From Halapricum hydrolyticum (GTDB taxonomy: Archaea > Halobacteriota > Halobacteria > Halobacteriales > Haloarculaceae), in contig NZ_JAOPKC010000001.1 in the NCBI RefSeq assembly GCF_025517535.1, positions 62,001 through 126,000 on the forward strand: a stretch of 64,000 bases of DNA, written 5' to 3'. Below the pieces are notes generated by a model. The model was not told the origin of the DNA, ran no database searches, and worked only from the letters and a program-made list of their open reading frames with translations. This document shows, one piece after another, positions 51,590 through 59,987 of this stretch (positions are counted from its first letter, which is position 1; every line of letters begins with the position of its first letter). The translations under genes were made by a program, and so were the position numbers.

Positions 51590-52374
51590 CGATCGACGAC
51601 GTCGCCGATCACGACTTCCGCTCCGGCTGAAAACCGCTCGCCACGGGATTCGGGCGGCGTGCGCGTGTTGACCATCACCCGGTAGTAGTGGTCGAACTGC
51701 TCGTCGTTCGCCCACGACGGCAGCGTCTCTCGACGCTTTTCGACGAACGTCGTCCGGAACCCCTCGATCGGACTGCCAGTGTCGGGATCGCGCGAGGGAA
51801 CCACACACCGCTGGCAGGGCCCGTACCCCTCGAAGGTAACGTCTCCGACGTCGAACTCGACGTACTCGTCGGGCCCTGCATAGAGTCGATCCTCCCAGAA
51901 CGGTGCCGCATCGACGACGAGATTCGGACGGAGTCGGCGACGCATCTCTCCGGGGCCGTCGATCGCGTCGAACCACTCGGTGACGACGTCCAGCGTCCCC
52001 GTCGAAATTACGGTCGGACCGGTGTCGGTCGTATCGTCGGGAAAGCCCAGGTGGTCGTCGCGAACGAGTTCGATCTCGGCCTCGAACCGCTCGTCGAGCC
52101 ACGCCTGGGCGCGCTCGCGCTCGCCTTCGAGGTCGAACCGTGCCGTCTCTGTCGCGTCGTCGAACGTGACGATCGCCCCGCCCGGACCGAAGTCGGCGTC
52201 GATGCGATGGACAGCAGCCGTCCGCTTGCCGTTGACGTACTCGCCGTCCGAATCGATCATCGCGTACTGTCGGTCCCGCGCTAGCGACCCTCCAGGGTCG
52301 ATCTGTGCCGTCTCGAGTTCGAGACCGTCGAGGGATTTGATCGGATAGACGTATATCGCTTCGAGTCGCGGCAT
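51586..52374 (-). CDS. MOSC-domain protein (molybdenum cofactor sulfurase-like)
   Basis: 262 residues. N-terminal MOSC_N beta barrel (about 1-105, YVYPIKSLDGLELETAQI) and a MOSC domain (110-260) with the conserved Cys of GPCQRCVVPSRDPDTG. Proteins of this type carry or transfer molybdenum-cofactor sulfur or reduce N-hydroxylated compounds. The tail overlaps the esterase tail by 4 bp (convergent). Confidence 0.88.
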   Translation of the reverse strand: MPRLEAIYVYPIKSLDGLELETAQIDPGGSLARDRQYAMIDSDGEYVNGKRTAAVHRIDADFGPGGAIVTFDDATETARFDLEGERERAQAWLDERFEAEIELVRDDHLGFPDDTTDTGPTVISTGTLDVVTEWFDAIDGPGEMRRRLRPNLVVDAAPFWEDRLYAGPDEYVEFDVGDVTFEGYGPCQRCVVPSRDPDTGSPIEGFRTTFVEKRRETLPSWANDEQFDHYYRVMVNTRTPPESRGERFSAGAEVVIGDVVDR

Positions 52375-52447
52375 GCACGCATACAGGTCGGGCCCGGGGC
52401 AGTCGGTTGTGGTTCAAGCAAATTTGGCAGCCATTCGCGAGCGGCTG

Positions 52448-53410
52448 TCAATCGACAGATGCGCCGGTCGTCGCGGCCTCGACGAGACGAACCGTCCCGT
52501 CCAGTCCGAGGTCCGCAAGCGCGTCGCGAGCCATTCGTTCGGCGGTGTCGGCCGTCGACGCGTGGGTGATGCCGTAGACGGTCGGCCCCCAGGACGATTG
52601 GCCGGCACCCGAGATCCCGGGGATGGAATCGAGTGCGTCGATCAGCCGACCGGCCGGCGGTCGATAGACGCCGCCTTGCTCGTCGGCGTACCACGCCCCG
52701 TTCAGGCGGCTCAGGCGGGCGACGGCGCGTCCGAACGTCTCGTAGTCGCCGGTCGCGATCGCCGGGAGCAACTGCCGGGTGAGCACGAGCGCGATGTCGT
52801 CGGCAATCCCGGGATCGGCCCGCTCGACGACCGATCTGATGCTCGCGTCTTCCGGATCGCCGCTGCGACCCCGCTCGACGTCGGGCGTCACCAGCAGGAA
52901 GCGCCACGTCCCGGGCACATCGTGGCGAGCGACCACTGGCGGGACAGTCCACTCGCCCTCGGCAGGCGGCGCACTCGTGAACAACTCCGTCGGATGTCCG
53001 GCGTCGACGACGAAGCCGCCGGCCTCGAAGGTCGCGATGCCGACTCCGCTCCGACCGCCGCGACCGAGATCGGGTGCCACGTCTCTGACGTCGACCGAGC
53101 GGTCGTACGCGCGGGCGACAGCGACCAGACTCGCCAGTGCGAGTCGCGTCCCGCTGCCGAAACCGACGTGGCGCGGGAGCCGCTGTTCGACTGTTACGTC
53201 CGCCCCCGGGACGCCGAGCACGTCCACCGCACGGGCGACGTACGCGGCAACGGCGGGCCAGTCACAGGACACGTCGTCGGCAGGCTGTGCCGTCAGCACC
53301 AGACGCGGCTCCGACAGACCGACGCCGACGCCGCCGTACAGCCGATCGTGTGCCAGCGAGAGGTTCTGGAACCCGAAGTGGATCCGACCCCCGACTGTGA
53401 CTCGTGTCAT
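52448..53410 (-). CDS. Beta-ribofuranosylaminobenzene 5'-phosphate synthase homologue (GHMP-like fold)
   Basis: 320 residues starting MTRVTVGGRIHFGFQNLS. The glycine-rich loop is HVGFGSGTRLALA (about 85-95) and GISGAGQSSWGPTVYG lies near 270. It matches COG1907, the enzyme starting the pterin branch of tetrahydromethanopterin synthesis. Haloarchaea do not make methanopterin by the usual account and use folates, so the real substrate is uncertain. Start fits the family; the longer ORF overlaps PAP2. Confidence 0.85.
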   Translation of the reverse strand: MTRVTVGGRIHFGFQNLSLAHDRLYGGVGVGLSEPRLVLTAQPADDVSCDWPAVAAYVARAVDVLGVPGADVTVEQRLPRHVGFGSGTRLALASLVAVARAYDRSVDVRDVAPDLGRGGRSGVGIATFEAGGFVVDAGHPTELFTSAPPAEGEWTVPPVVARHDVPGTWRFLLVTPDVERGRSGDPEDASIRSVVERADPGIADDIALVLTRQLLPAIATGDYETFGRAVARLSRLNGAWYADEQGGVYRPPAGRLIDALDSIPGISGAGQSSWGPTVYGITHASTADTAERMARDALADLGLDGTVRLVEAATTGASVD

Positions 53411-53459
53411 ACCTGTCCTGTGATGGGCGAAACCAAGAACCTGTGGACACGCCGCGCCG

Positions 53460-54317
53460 TCATTGTCGCAGGCCGCGATACGTCTCGAGAGCGCGGTCCC
53501 GGGACCACTCGATGAACATGACGTACTGATCGTAATACCGCTCGGCGAACCAGACAGCGATGACAGCCAGGCCGATCCCGGCAACGACGTCGGTCGCCCA
53601 GTGGATCGCGAGATACATCGTCGAGACACAGACCGATACCGCGAGCGGGACCGCGATCAGCGGCCACCGGGGATAGCGGTCGCGGGTCTTGACGGCAAGG
53701 ATCGCGATCGTCGTCGACACGGAGGAGTGCAGCGACGGGAACACGTTCGTGTTGACGTTGACCTCGGAGGTGAGCAACTGAGACTGGGGCCAGGTGTCGT
53801 ACAGGAACTGTGCCACGCCGAGGTGCTCGTAGTTTCGCGGACCGTACGCGATGAACGTGACGTACAGCAGGATCCCGACGACGTAATTGAACGCGTAGGC
53901 CAGCGACAGCGTTCGAAACGGCTGGTGGTCGCTCGCAAGGAGATACGCCAGGAACGGAAAGATAAGCAGATACACGTAGCCGTAAATGTAGACTCCTGTG
54001 AAATACGCCGTCAGGGCAGATGACTCGAACGACTGCAGCCACAGGATAACGGCACCGCCTTCGAAGTCGAGGATGTACGAACTGATCTCGATGCCGACGA
54101 CCCACGAGAGGTCGGAACCGACCCTCCGAAACGTGCCCATGACACCGAGCACGATCCCCAGAAAGACGAGATACGGCAGTGCTGCCGCGATGCGCTTCCG
54201 GAGCCCGTCCCGATAGATCGACCGGAGTCGGCCAACGCCGACGATCAAGACGAGAGAGACTGCCAGCAGTGCTACCGTCACCGTCGTCACATCAAGCAGG
54301 ACATCGAATAGTGCCAT
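53460..54317 (-). CDS. PAP2-family membrane phosphatase / inositolphosphorylceramide-synthase-like
   Basis: 285 residues, six transmembrane helices. The PAP2 signature is split as PSLHSS (about 195-200) and IHWATDVVAG (about 240-249, with the conserved His and Asp); the first KxxxxxxRP block is not clear. These enzymes hydrolyse or transfer lipid phosphates. Related AUR1-like proteins attach head groups to archaeal or sphingolipids. Followed downstream, on the same strand, by the RFAP-type gene. Confidence 0.83.
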   Translation of the reverse strand: MALFDVLLDVTTVTVALLAVSLVLIVGVGRLRSIYRDGLRKRIAAALPYLVFLGIVLGVMGTFRRVGSDLSWVVGIEISSYILDFEGGAVILWLQSFESSALTAYFTGVYIYGYVYLLIFPFLAYLLASDHQPFRTLSLAYAFNYVVGILLYVTFIAYGPRNYEHLGVAQFLYDTWPQSQLLTSEVNVNTNVFPSLHSSVSTTIAILAVKTRDRYPRWPLIAVPLAVSVCVSTMYLAIHWATDVVAGIGLAVIAVWFAERYYDQYVMFIEWSRDRALETYRGLRQ

Positions 54318-54340
54318 ATGTTATCTCGTCTGTCGCGCTG

Positions 54341-56095
54341 TTAGTATACCAATCGTCCGTCCTCACCGTAGTGAAAGCCGGCCGCGCGGAAATGTTCGCG
54401 AGCACGGTCGGCGTCCAGTTCGTCTTCGACTCCTGCGAACGGAACCTCGGGATCGCCGCCGTTCCACCGAATGTTCCCGGGGATCCACGATTCATCAAGT
54501 ACCGGGGACGTGTGCGGGTCTGCGTACCCACCGAAGACTGAGTCGACGACGCTGGCCTTGTTTATCAGGTGTGCGACCGCACGACGGAAGCCGGGGGTTC
54601 GAAGCGGCCGTCGCCGCGCGTTGAAGCCGACGTGATACAGCGTCCGAGACGGACTGGTGGCGACCGATAGTTCGTCGTTCGTCACGATCCGCGAGACGAC
54701 TTCGTTGTCGAGGTGCGGTACCGTGACGTCGGCTTTACCCTCTTCCAGGAACGAGACCATCGTCAGGTCGGAGGGCGTCACGCGAACGACGAGTTCGGTG
54801 AACGCGAGTGGACCGAACCGACGGGCGAGTTCGGAGTCGTCGTCGCGGTTCACGGGGTGGTTCCCGACCCGGCTGAGCCGCAGCGAACGCTCTCTTCGTC
54901 GGCTCTTGAGGGCCATCGGGCCGGATCCGATGGCATCTGTGTTGCCGTGTGTAATCGCTCGTGTCAGCCCGGTCTGTGCGTCGACGACGTTCGTCCGTGA
55001 TTCCCAGATGTGTTTGGGCAACAGCGCCACTGTGAGGGCGTCGGGTGCGACGGCGCCGGACGCGTCCATACGCATCCGGACCTGGCGCTCTCCGAGTACC
55101 GTTACTTCGTCGACGAGGCTCGCCTGACGCTGGAAGGTCGGGGCGGGATAGACGGCTTCTGTCGAGTCGAGTGACGTGTCTGATACGAACTGATACGTGA
55201 ACCGGACGTCTTCGGCCGTCAACGGTTCGCCGTCGTGCCAGCGTAGTCCCGGTCGGAGCGTGACTGTCAGTTCGTCGCCGTCGATTGACCACTCCCGGGC
55301 CAGCCAGGGACGAACCGCTCCGTCGTAGTATCTGGCCAGCGGATCGTACAGCAACGATCTCACCAGGTCGAATTCATTGATCCAGGGGACGAGTGGATTC
55401 AGCCGCTCGGTTATCCGCTTGTCTTTCGCCGTGACGCGAAGCGTCTGCCCGTCTACGCTTTCTTCAACTGGTTCGATCTCGAACAGCCAGGTCGGGTCCC
55501 GAAGCCGCGTGCGTTCCCAGCCGGCGAACGCGTCCGTTCTGACGGCTGCGATCGCTCTGTCGGTTGCGATCGGGACGAACGGCTGCTCGCCGGCGATCGT
55601 CTGCAGCATATCGCGCACGACGTCGGCCCGATCGGCGCCGGCCTGCCGACGCTGGGCGTCAAGCCGTTCGTCGAGTGCCTTGTCCGTGAACCCGAAGGGG
55701 TTCTGCCACCCGAGCTCGTTCGTGCGCGTCGACGTGAGTAGCGGACGCAGGAAATCCGGATCTGATCTGACTGGCATCGTTCCCACGTACACGTCGAAGT
55801 CGCGCCGATAGAGGATCTGCTCTCGGAACTGTTCCGGCGGAAGCAAGGGAAACCGCGTGTCGACCCCCACCTTCTCGAGTCGGTTGACGAGCTGGCCCGC
55901 GATCTCGTTCGCTCGCCGATCCCAGTCGACCGGCGGTGCGACGACCCGAAGCGACACCTGACTGGCCGACGCAAGACCGAGAAGGTTCCGCACCGAACCC
56001 AGACAGCCGCCGGAGAGCGCGGCCACGCCGGCAGCTCCGCCCGCGACTACCTGCCGTCGCGTTAGCGGAGCCTGACCGTCCGTGTGATTATTCAT
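54341..56095 (-). CDS. Oligopeptide-type ABC substrate-binding lipoprotein, orphan
   Basis: 584 residues. Tat lipoprotein signal (TRRQVVAGGAAGVAAL, acylated Cys near 31) and the full SBP_bac_5 (dipeptide/nickel) fold: VTLRPGLRWHDGEPLTAEDV near 260-280 is the family signature. No permease or ATPase is nearby, so the matching transporter must be encoded elsewhere. A near-perfect inverted repeat sits in its promoter. Confidence 0.88.
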   Translation of the reverse strand: MNNHTDGQAPLTRRQVVAGGAAGVAALSGGCLGSVRNLLGLASASQVSLRVVAPPVDWDRRANEIAGQLVNRLEKVGVDTRFPLLPPEQFREQILYRRDFDVYVGTMPVRSDPDFLRPLLTSTRTNELGWQNPFGFTDKALDERLDAQRRQAGADRADVVRDMLQTIAGEQPFVPIATDRAIAAVRTDAFAGWERTRLRDPTWLFEIEPVEESVDGQTLRVTAKDKRITERLNPLVPWINEFDLVRSLLYDPLARYYDGAVRPWLAREWSIDGDELTVTLRPGLRWHDGEPLTAEDVRFTYQFVSDTSLDSTEAVYPAPTFQRQASLVDEVTVLGERQVRMRMDASGAVAPDALTVALLPKHIWESRTNVVDAQTGLTRAITHGNTDAIGSGPMALKSRRRERSLRLSRVGNHPVNRDDDSELARRFGPLAFTELVVRVTPSDLTMVSFLEEGKADVTVPHLDNEVVSRIVTNDELSVATSPSRTLYHVGFNARRRPLRTPGFRRAVAHLINKASVVDSVFGGYADPHTSPVLDESWIPGNIRWNGGDPEVPFAGVEDELDADRAREHFRAAGFHYGEDGRLVY

Positions 56096-56140
56096 CTGTT
56101 ACCACCACTGCCTTTGCCGTGCATCCCGGGGACCAACCGG

Positions 56141-56171
56141 GGCGATGAGTTGCATAAATCATCTCATCGCC
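56141..56171. promoter_or_regulatory. Inverted repeat (9-bp arms) over the binding-protein promoter
   Basis: GGCGATGAG at 56141-56149 and CTCATCGCC at 56163-56171 are perfect complements with a 13-bp AT-rich spacer that contains the only TATA-like string (minus strand GATTTATGC) of the SBP gene, about 55-60 bp before its ATG. A repressor operator overlapping the TATA box is the natural reading. The 286-bp gap to rtcB has nothing else clear, apart from a possible TATA (CCTATTAG) about 30 bp before rtcB. Confidence 0.6.
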
Positions 56172-56381
56172 GACATATGAAGGTGTCGACTCGTCTCTCA
56201 GCAGCCGATTCTGCCGGTATGTCTTCTCCGGCTATACGTTCGGAACGATATTCGGCACGACGGGGTATCGAATGGTTTCGAAATGTGATAGCCGGCCGTA
56301 TATTCCGGCCGCCCTCACCGGTCGCGAGCACAGGAGCCACCGCCAGCCTATTAGGAGGGGCTAGCCAAGCGATAGCTGTCG

Positions 56382-57830
56382 ATGCCACTCGAGCTCGACG
56401 GGGAGTACACGACTGCGACGGTGATGATCGACGACGAGTCGCTACTCGAGACGTCAGCCCGCGAGCAGATCCAGACGCTGATCGATCACGAGGCGTTCAC
56501 CGAACCGGTCGTGATCATGCCCGACACACACTGGGGAGCCGGCGCGCCGGTCGGGTTCACGATGTCGCTGCCCGACCGAATCGTTCCGAACGTCGTCGGC
56601 GTCGACGTCGGTTGTGGCATGGCCGCGACGAATCTCGGCGAGACGCTGCCACTTTCGGATCCCGAACGCGAGCGACGCGTCCGCGAGGCAGTCCCGATGG
56701 GGCGAGCGGTTCACGAGTACGACGACGCCCCACACCTCGTCGAGGAGTTCCCCTTCGAGCGCGCCAACAGGGTCTTCCAGCGTTTCGAGGGCACCTATCG
56801 CGAGCGGTTCGGTCGACCGATCGAGCCGCTCTCCTTCGAGTTCTCGGGGTACGGCGAGCAGTACTTCAAAGCGCTGTGCGATCGCGTCCTCTCCCGGAAG
56901 CGCCAGGGGATCGGCCACGTCATCAAAAGCGCCGGGACGCTCGGCGGCGGCAACCACTTCGTCGAGTTCGCCCGCGCTCGGGAGTCGGGCGAGTACTGGT
57001 TGGTGATCCACAGCGGGTCGCGCTACCTGGGACTGGCCGTCGCCGAGTACTGGCAACAGCGAGCGACCGATCTCCGGAACGCCGACGCGATCCGCGAGGC
57101 GATCGACGACGAGGACTATCCGTATCTCACATTCGACCCCGAGACGGTCAGCGACGCCGACCTGTACGCCTGGGTCACCGGCGGGATGGGCGAGTCCCAC
57201 ATCGATCGCGAAGCGGTCCTCGAAGATCACGACGGCGAGGCTATCGAGCGGACGTTCGACCGGCTCAACGACATCGAGCCGGAGCCGGGGACGCGCAACA
57301 CGGACCTGGACTATCTCGACGGCCGCGAGGCCCACGGCTACTACGTCGACATGCTCTTCGCTCAGCAGTACGCCCGCTGGAACCGCGAGCTGATGAGCGA
57401 CGCCATCTGCGAGGCGCTGGGCGTCGAGCCGCTCGATCGGTTCCAGTCGATCCACAACTACATCGACTTCCGGGATCTGACGATCCGGAAGGGCGCGACT
57501 CCGGCGAGGGACGGCCAGCGGCTGGTCGTCCCGTTCAACATGGCCGACGGGTCGATACTGGCTCGCGGGAAGGGCAACGAGGCGTGGAACCGGACGGCAC
57601 CCCATGGTGCGGGCCGGACGATGAGCCGTCGCGAGGCCAGCGAACGCGCGTCCGTCGAGGAGCTTCGCGAGCGGATGGACGGCGTCTACTCGGAGTCACT
57701 GGTCGAATCTGTGCTGGACGAAGCGCCGATCGCGTACAAGGACGCCGGGCGGATCGCCGCGTCGATCGAACCGACCGCGGAGGTCGTCGACTGGCTGGAT
57801 CCCGTGCACAACGTCAAGGCGCTTGAGTAG
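56382..57830 (+). CDS. rtcB: RtcB-family RNA ligase (DVGCG-type)
   Basis: 482 residues. RtcB joins RNA 2',3'-cyclic phosphate or 3'-phosphate ends to 5'-OH using GTP and Mn2+. Active-site parts are present: Cys78 in GVDVGCGM, PDTHWG, GGGNHFVE, HSGSR and the guanylated His near 407 in HGAGRTMSR. The DVGCG and Glu/Asp-rich architecture differs from the DINCG tRNA-splicing ligase of archaea, so it looks like a bacterial-type paralogue for RNA repair. The tail VDWLDPVHNVKALE is standard. Confidence 0.9.
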   Translation: MPLELDGEYTTATVMIDDESLLETSAREQIQTLIDHEAFTEPVVIMPDTHWGAGAPVGFTMSLPDRIVPNVVGVDVGCGMAATNLGETLPLSDPERERRVREAVPMGRAVHEYDDAPHLVEEFPFERANRVFQRFEGTYRERFGRPIEPLSFEFSGYGEQYFKALCDRVLSRKRQGIGHVIKSAGTLGGGNHFVEFARARESGEYWLVIHSGSRYLGLAVAEYWQQRATDLRNADAIREAIDDEDYPYLTFDPETVSDADLYAWVTGGMGESHIDREAVLEDHDGEAIERTFDRLNDIEPEPGTRNTDLDYLDGREAHGYYVDMLFAQQYARWNRELMSDAICEALGVEPLDRFQSIHNYIDFRDLTIRKGATPARDGQRLVVPFNMADGSILARGKGNEAWNRTAPHGAGRTMSRREASERASVEELRERMDGVYSESLVESVLDEAPIAYKDAGRIAASIEPTAEVVDWLDPVHNVKALE

Positions 57831-57864
57831 TCCGGACCCGTCGCTGCCATTCTGACGACGTCGG

Positions 57865-58692
57865 TCAGTAGTCACCGAGGACGCCGAGTCGCCGCGCCCG
57901 TCTGCTGGCGTAGTGGAAGACGGCGTAGCCGGCCACGACGTAGACGGCCGCAACGCCGACGAGCAGCGCGAGGTCAGCGGGCGAGAACTCCCAGATGCGG
58001 GTTCCGTCTCGCATCGCTCGCTGGAGGAGCGCGCTCCCGTGGACGAGCGGCAGGAACTCCGTCCAGCTGAGTTCGAACGCCGGCGCGGAGATGAGGACGA
58101 CGAACCCGAACTGGAGGAGATTCAGCCAGTTCCCGATGCGCTTGTACAGCACCGACAGCCCCCCGGCTGCGAAGCCAAGTCCCATCACCGAGAGGATGGT
58201 GAACGTCGCCACGACGAGGATCGTCACGACGGGCAGCGCCAGTGTCGTCCCGGTGACGAGCAGCATGACCGCGAGGACGACTGTCGAGGTGAGGAACGTT
58301 CGGACTACCTTCGCGACGCCTTTCGCGAACGCCACCGGTGCGAACCCGAACGGCGTCATGAAGTGTCGCTCCAGCGTTCCCCAGGAGACGTCGCTGCGGA
58401 TGTCGTTCGAGACCGAGGAGTAAGCGCCGACCGACAGCGTCCACAGGAAGTAGCCGACGACGATGCCTTCGAGCGAATCCGTCAGCGCCTGCCCTGCGAG
58501 CATCCGGCCGCCATAGAACAGGAGACCGAAGAAGATGAGCGAGACGACGATCGCTCCGACAGCGTTGGCCGGGTAGCGCACGAATATGAGGTATTCGCGG
58601 TAAAGGACGGCCTTCGCGAGGTGATAATACCCCGCCTCCGCGGACTCTCCGCCCGCGTCGCCCGGGGGGACGGTGGGGTCGGGGCTGCTCAT
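57865..58692 (-). CDS. ABC-2-type transporter permease
   Basis: 275 residues, six transmembrane helices, N-terminal cytoplasmic segment. Sequence ending VFHYASRRARRLGVLGDY is typical of ABC-2 exporters. Start ATG overlaps the stop of the ATPase gene by 4 nt (ATGA), so they are coupled. Substrate unknown (drugs, lipids or gliding-type polymers are usual). Confidence 0.85.
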   Translation of the reverse strand: MSSPDPTVPPGDAGGESAEAGYYHLAKAVLYREYLIFVRYPANAVGAIVVSLIFFGLLFYGGRMLAGQALTDSLEGIVVGYFLWTLSVGAYSSVSNDIRSDVSWGTLERHFMTPFGFAPVAFAKGVAKVVRTFLTSTVVLAVMLLVTGTTLALPVVTILVVATFTILSVMGLGFAAGGLSVLYKRIGNWLNLLQFGFVVLISAPAFELSWTEFLPLVHGSALLQRAMRDGTRIWEFSPADLALLVGVAAVYVVAGYAVFHYASRRARRLGVLGDY

Positions 58693-59744
58693 CGCGCACC
58701 GCCGCCGGTCATCTCCAGGAACGCCTCTTCGAGGTCGGGTTCGACGGTGTTCACGGCGTCGAGGGTGACGCCGTGGGCCTCCAGCAGGTCAGTCAGCTCG
58801 TAGAAGCCTGCGGAGTCGGTCGCGACCTCCACGTGGACGCGACCGTCGAAGCGCTCGACTTCGGTCACCTCGAAGCGCTCGCGGATGGCCGCAACGGTCT
58901 GCTCGTCGAAGTCCTGGCCCCTGATACGGTAGCCGTGCGTGTCGAAGCCGCCGAGCAGGCTGGTGACGCTGTCGTCGGCGATGACCTGCCCGTCGCTCAT
59001 AATGACGACGCGGTCACAGACGTCTTCGATGACGTCCATGTCGTGGCTCGAGAGGACGACCGTCAGGCCACGCTCGGCGACGATGCGACGGAGCTCTCGC
59101 CGGAGTGTGAGCGAACTCTCGACGTCGAGGCCGAGCGTCGGCTCGTCGAGAAAGACCACGTCCGCATCGGTCGCGAGCACGGAGGCCAGCGACACTTTCT
59201 GTTTCATCCCCCGCGAGAGGTCTCGGACCGGCGTGTCCGCCCGCCCGGCGAGGTCGAGCTGTGCCAGCAGCGACTCGTGGCGGTCCGCGACCGCGTTCGG
59301 GTCGACGCCGCTTATCGTGCTGAAGTACCGGAGGTTCTCCCGAACGGTCAGCCGCCAGTAGTCGTTGCGGGCCCCCTCGAGCATGGCGTCGACGTGCCGG
59401 TACGCCTGGCGCGGGTTCGCGTGCACGTCGATGCCCCGGATTCGAACCGACCCTTCGTCCGGCAGAACCATCCCGAGAATGGACTTGATAGTCGTCGTCT
59501 TGCCCGCGCCGTTGGGACCGAGCAGGCCGACGACCGACCCGCGCTCGACGGTGAACGAGACGTCGTTGACCGCGGTGACCGCGTCCGGGCCGCTCCCGAA
59601 CGTCTTCGACAGCCCCTCGACGGAGATGGCCGGCGGAGCGGTCGCCCTCCGGGCTCTCGCATCCACTTCGTCGTCCCGCTCGTCGGCGACGGCGTCACTG
59701 CTCCCGGACCGGCCCACGGGCTGCTCTCTCGACTGGCTCGCCAT
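58689..59744 (-). CDS. ABC-2 transporter ATP-binding protein
   Basis: 351 residues. After a 40-residue acidic N-terminal extension: Walker A GPNGAGKTTT (about 75-84), signature DLSRGMKQKVSLA, Walker B VVFLDEPTLGLD and His-switch SSHDMDVIED. A C-terminal 75-residue domain is typical of DrrA/multidrug-type exporters. Powers the permease encoded immediately downstream. Confidence 0.9.
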   Translation of the reverse strand: MASQSREQPVGRSGSSDAVADERDDEVDARARRATAPPAISVEGLSKTFGSGPDAVTAVNDVSFTVERGSVVGLLGPNGAGKTTTIKSILGMVLPDEGSVRIRGIDVHANPRQAYRHVDAMLEGARNDYWRLTVRENLRYFSTISGVDPNAVADRHESLLAQLDLAGRADTPVRDLSRGMKQKVSLASVLATDADVVFLDEPTLGLDVESSLTLRRELRRIVAERGLTVVLSSHDMDVIEDVCDRVVIMSDGQVIADDSVTSLLGGFDTHGYRIRGQDFDEQTVAAIRERFEVTEVERFDGRVHVEVATDSAGFYELTDLLEAHGVTLDAVNTVEPDLEEAFLEMTGGGAR

Positions 59745-59987
59745 GTAGCTCCGTTAGGTTCTCGAACGGCAAAAGCAGCGCCCTCGTCGTCCCTGAATCG
59801 CTTCGCGCGGAGCGTGGATCAGAGAGGCTGCCGACCTGACGCCCTCTCCGCCCTGCCTTGACGCGTCCGTGCCCCGTCGAGGACAGCAGCCCCTGGCGGT
59901 GGCACAGTAGTTTGCGGTCAGCGACCGCGGTTCACCCCGTGGATCGACCGACCCGACGAACGTCTTGACGGACGCACAGCGGCAGTA
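59745..59987. other. Intergenic region without recognised elements
   Basis: 243 bp between purA and the ABC transporter genes, GC-rich. No ORF, RNA gene or clear promoter was identified. Confidence 0.5.
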
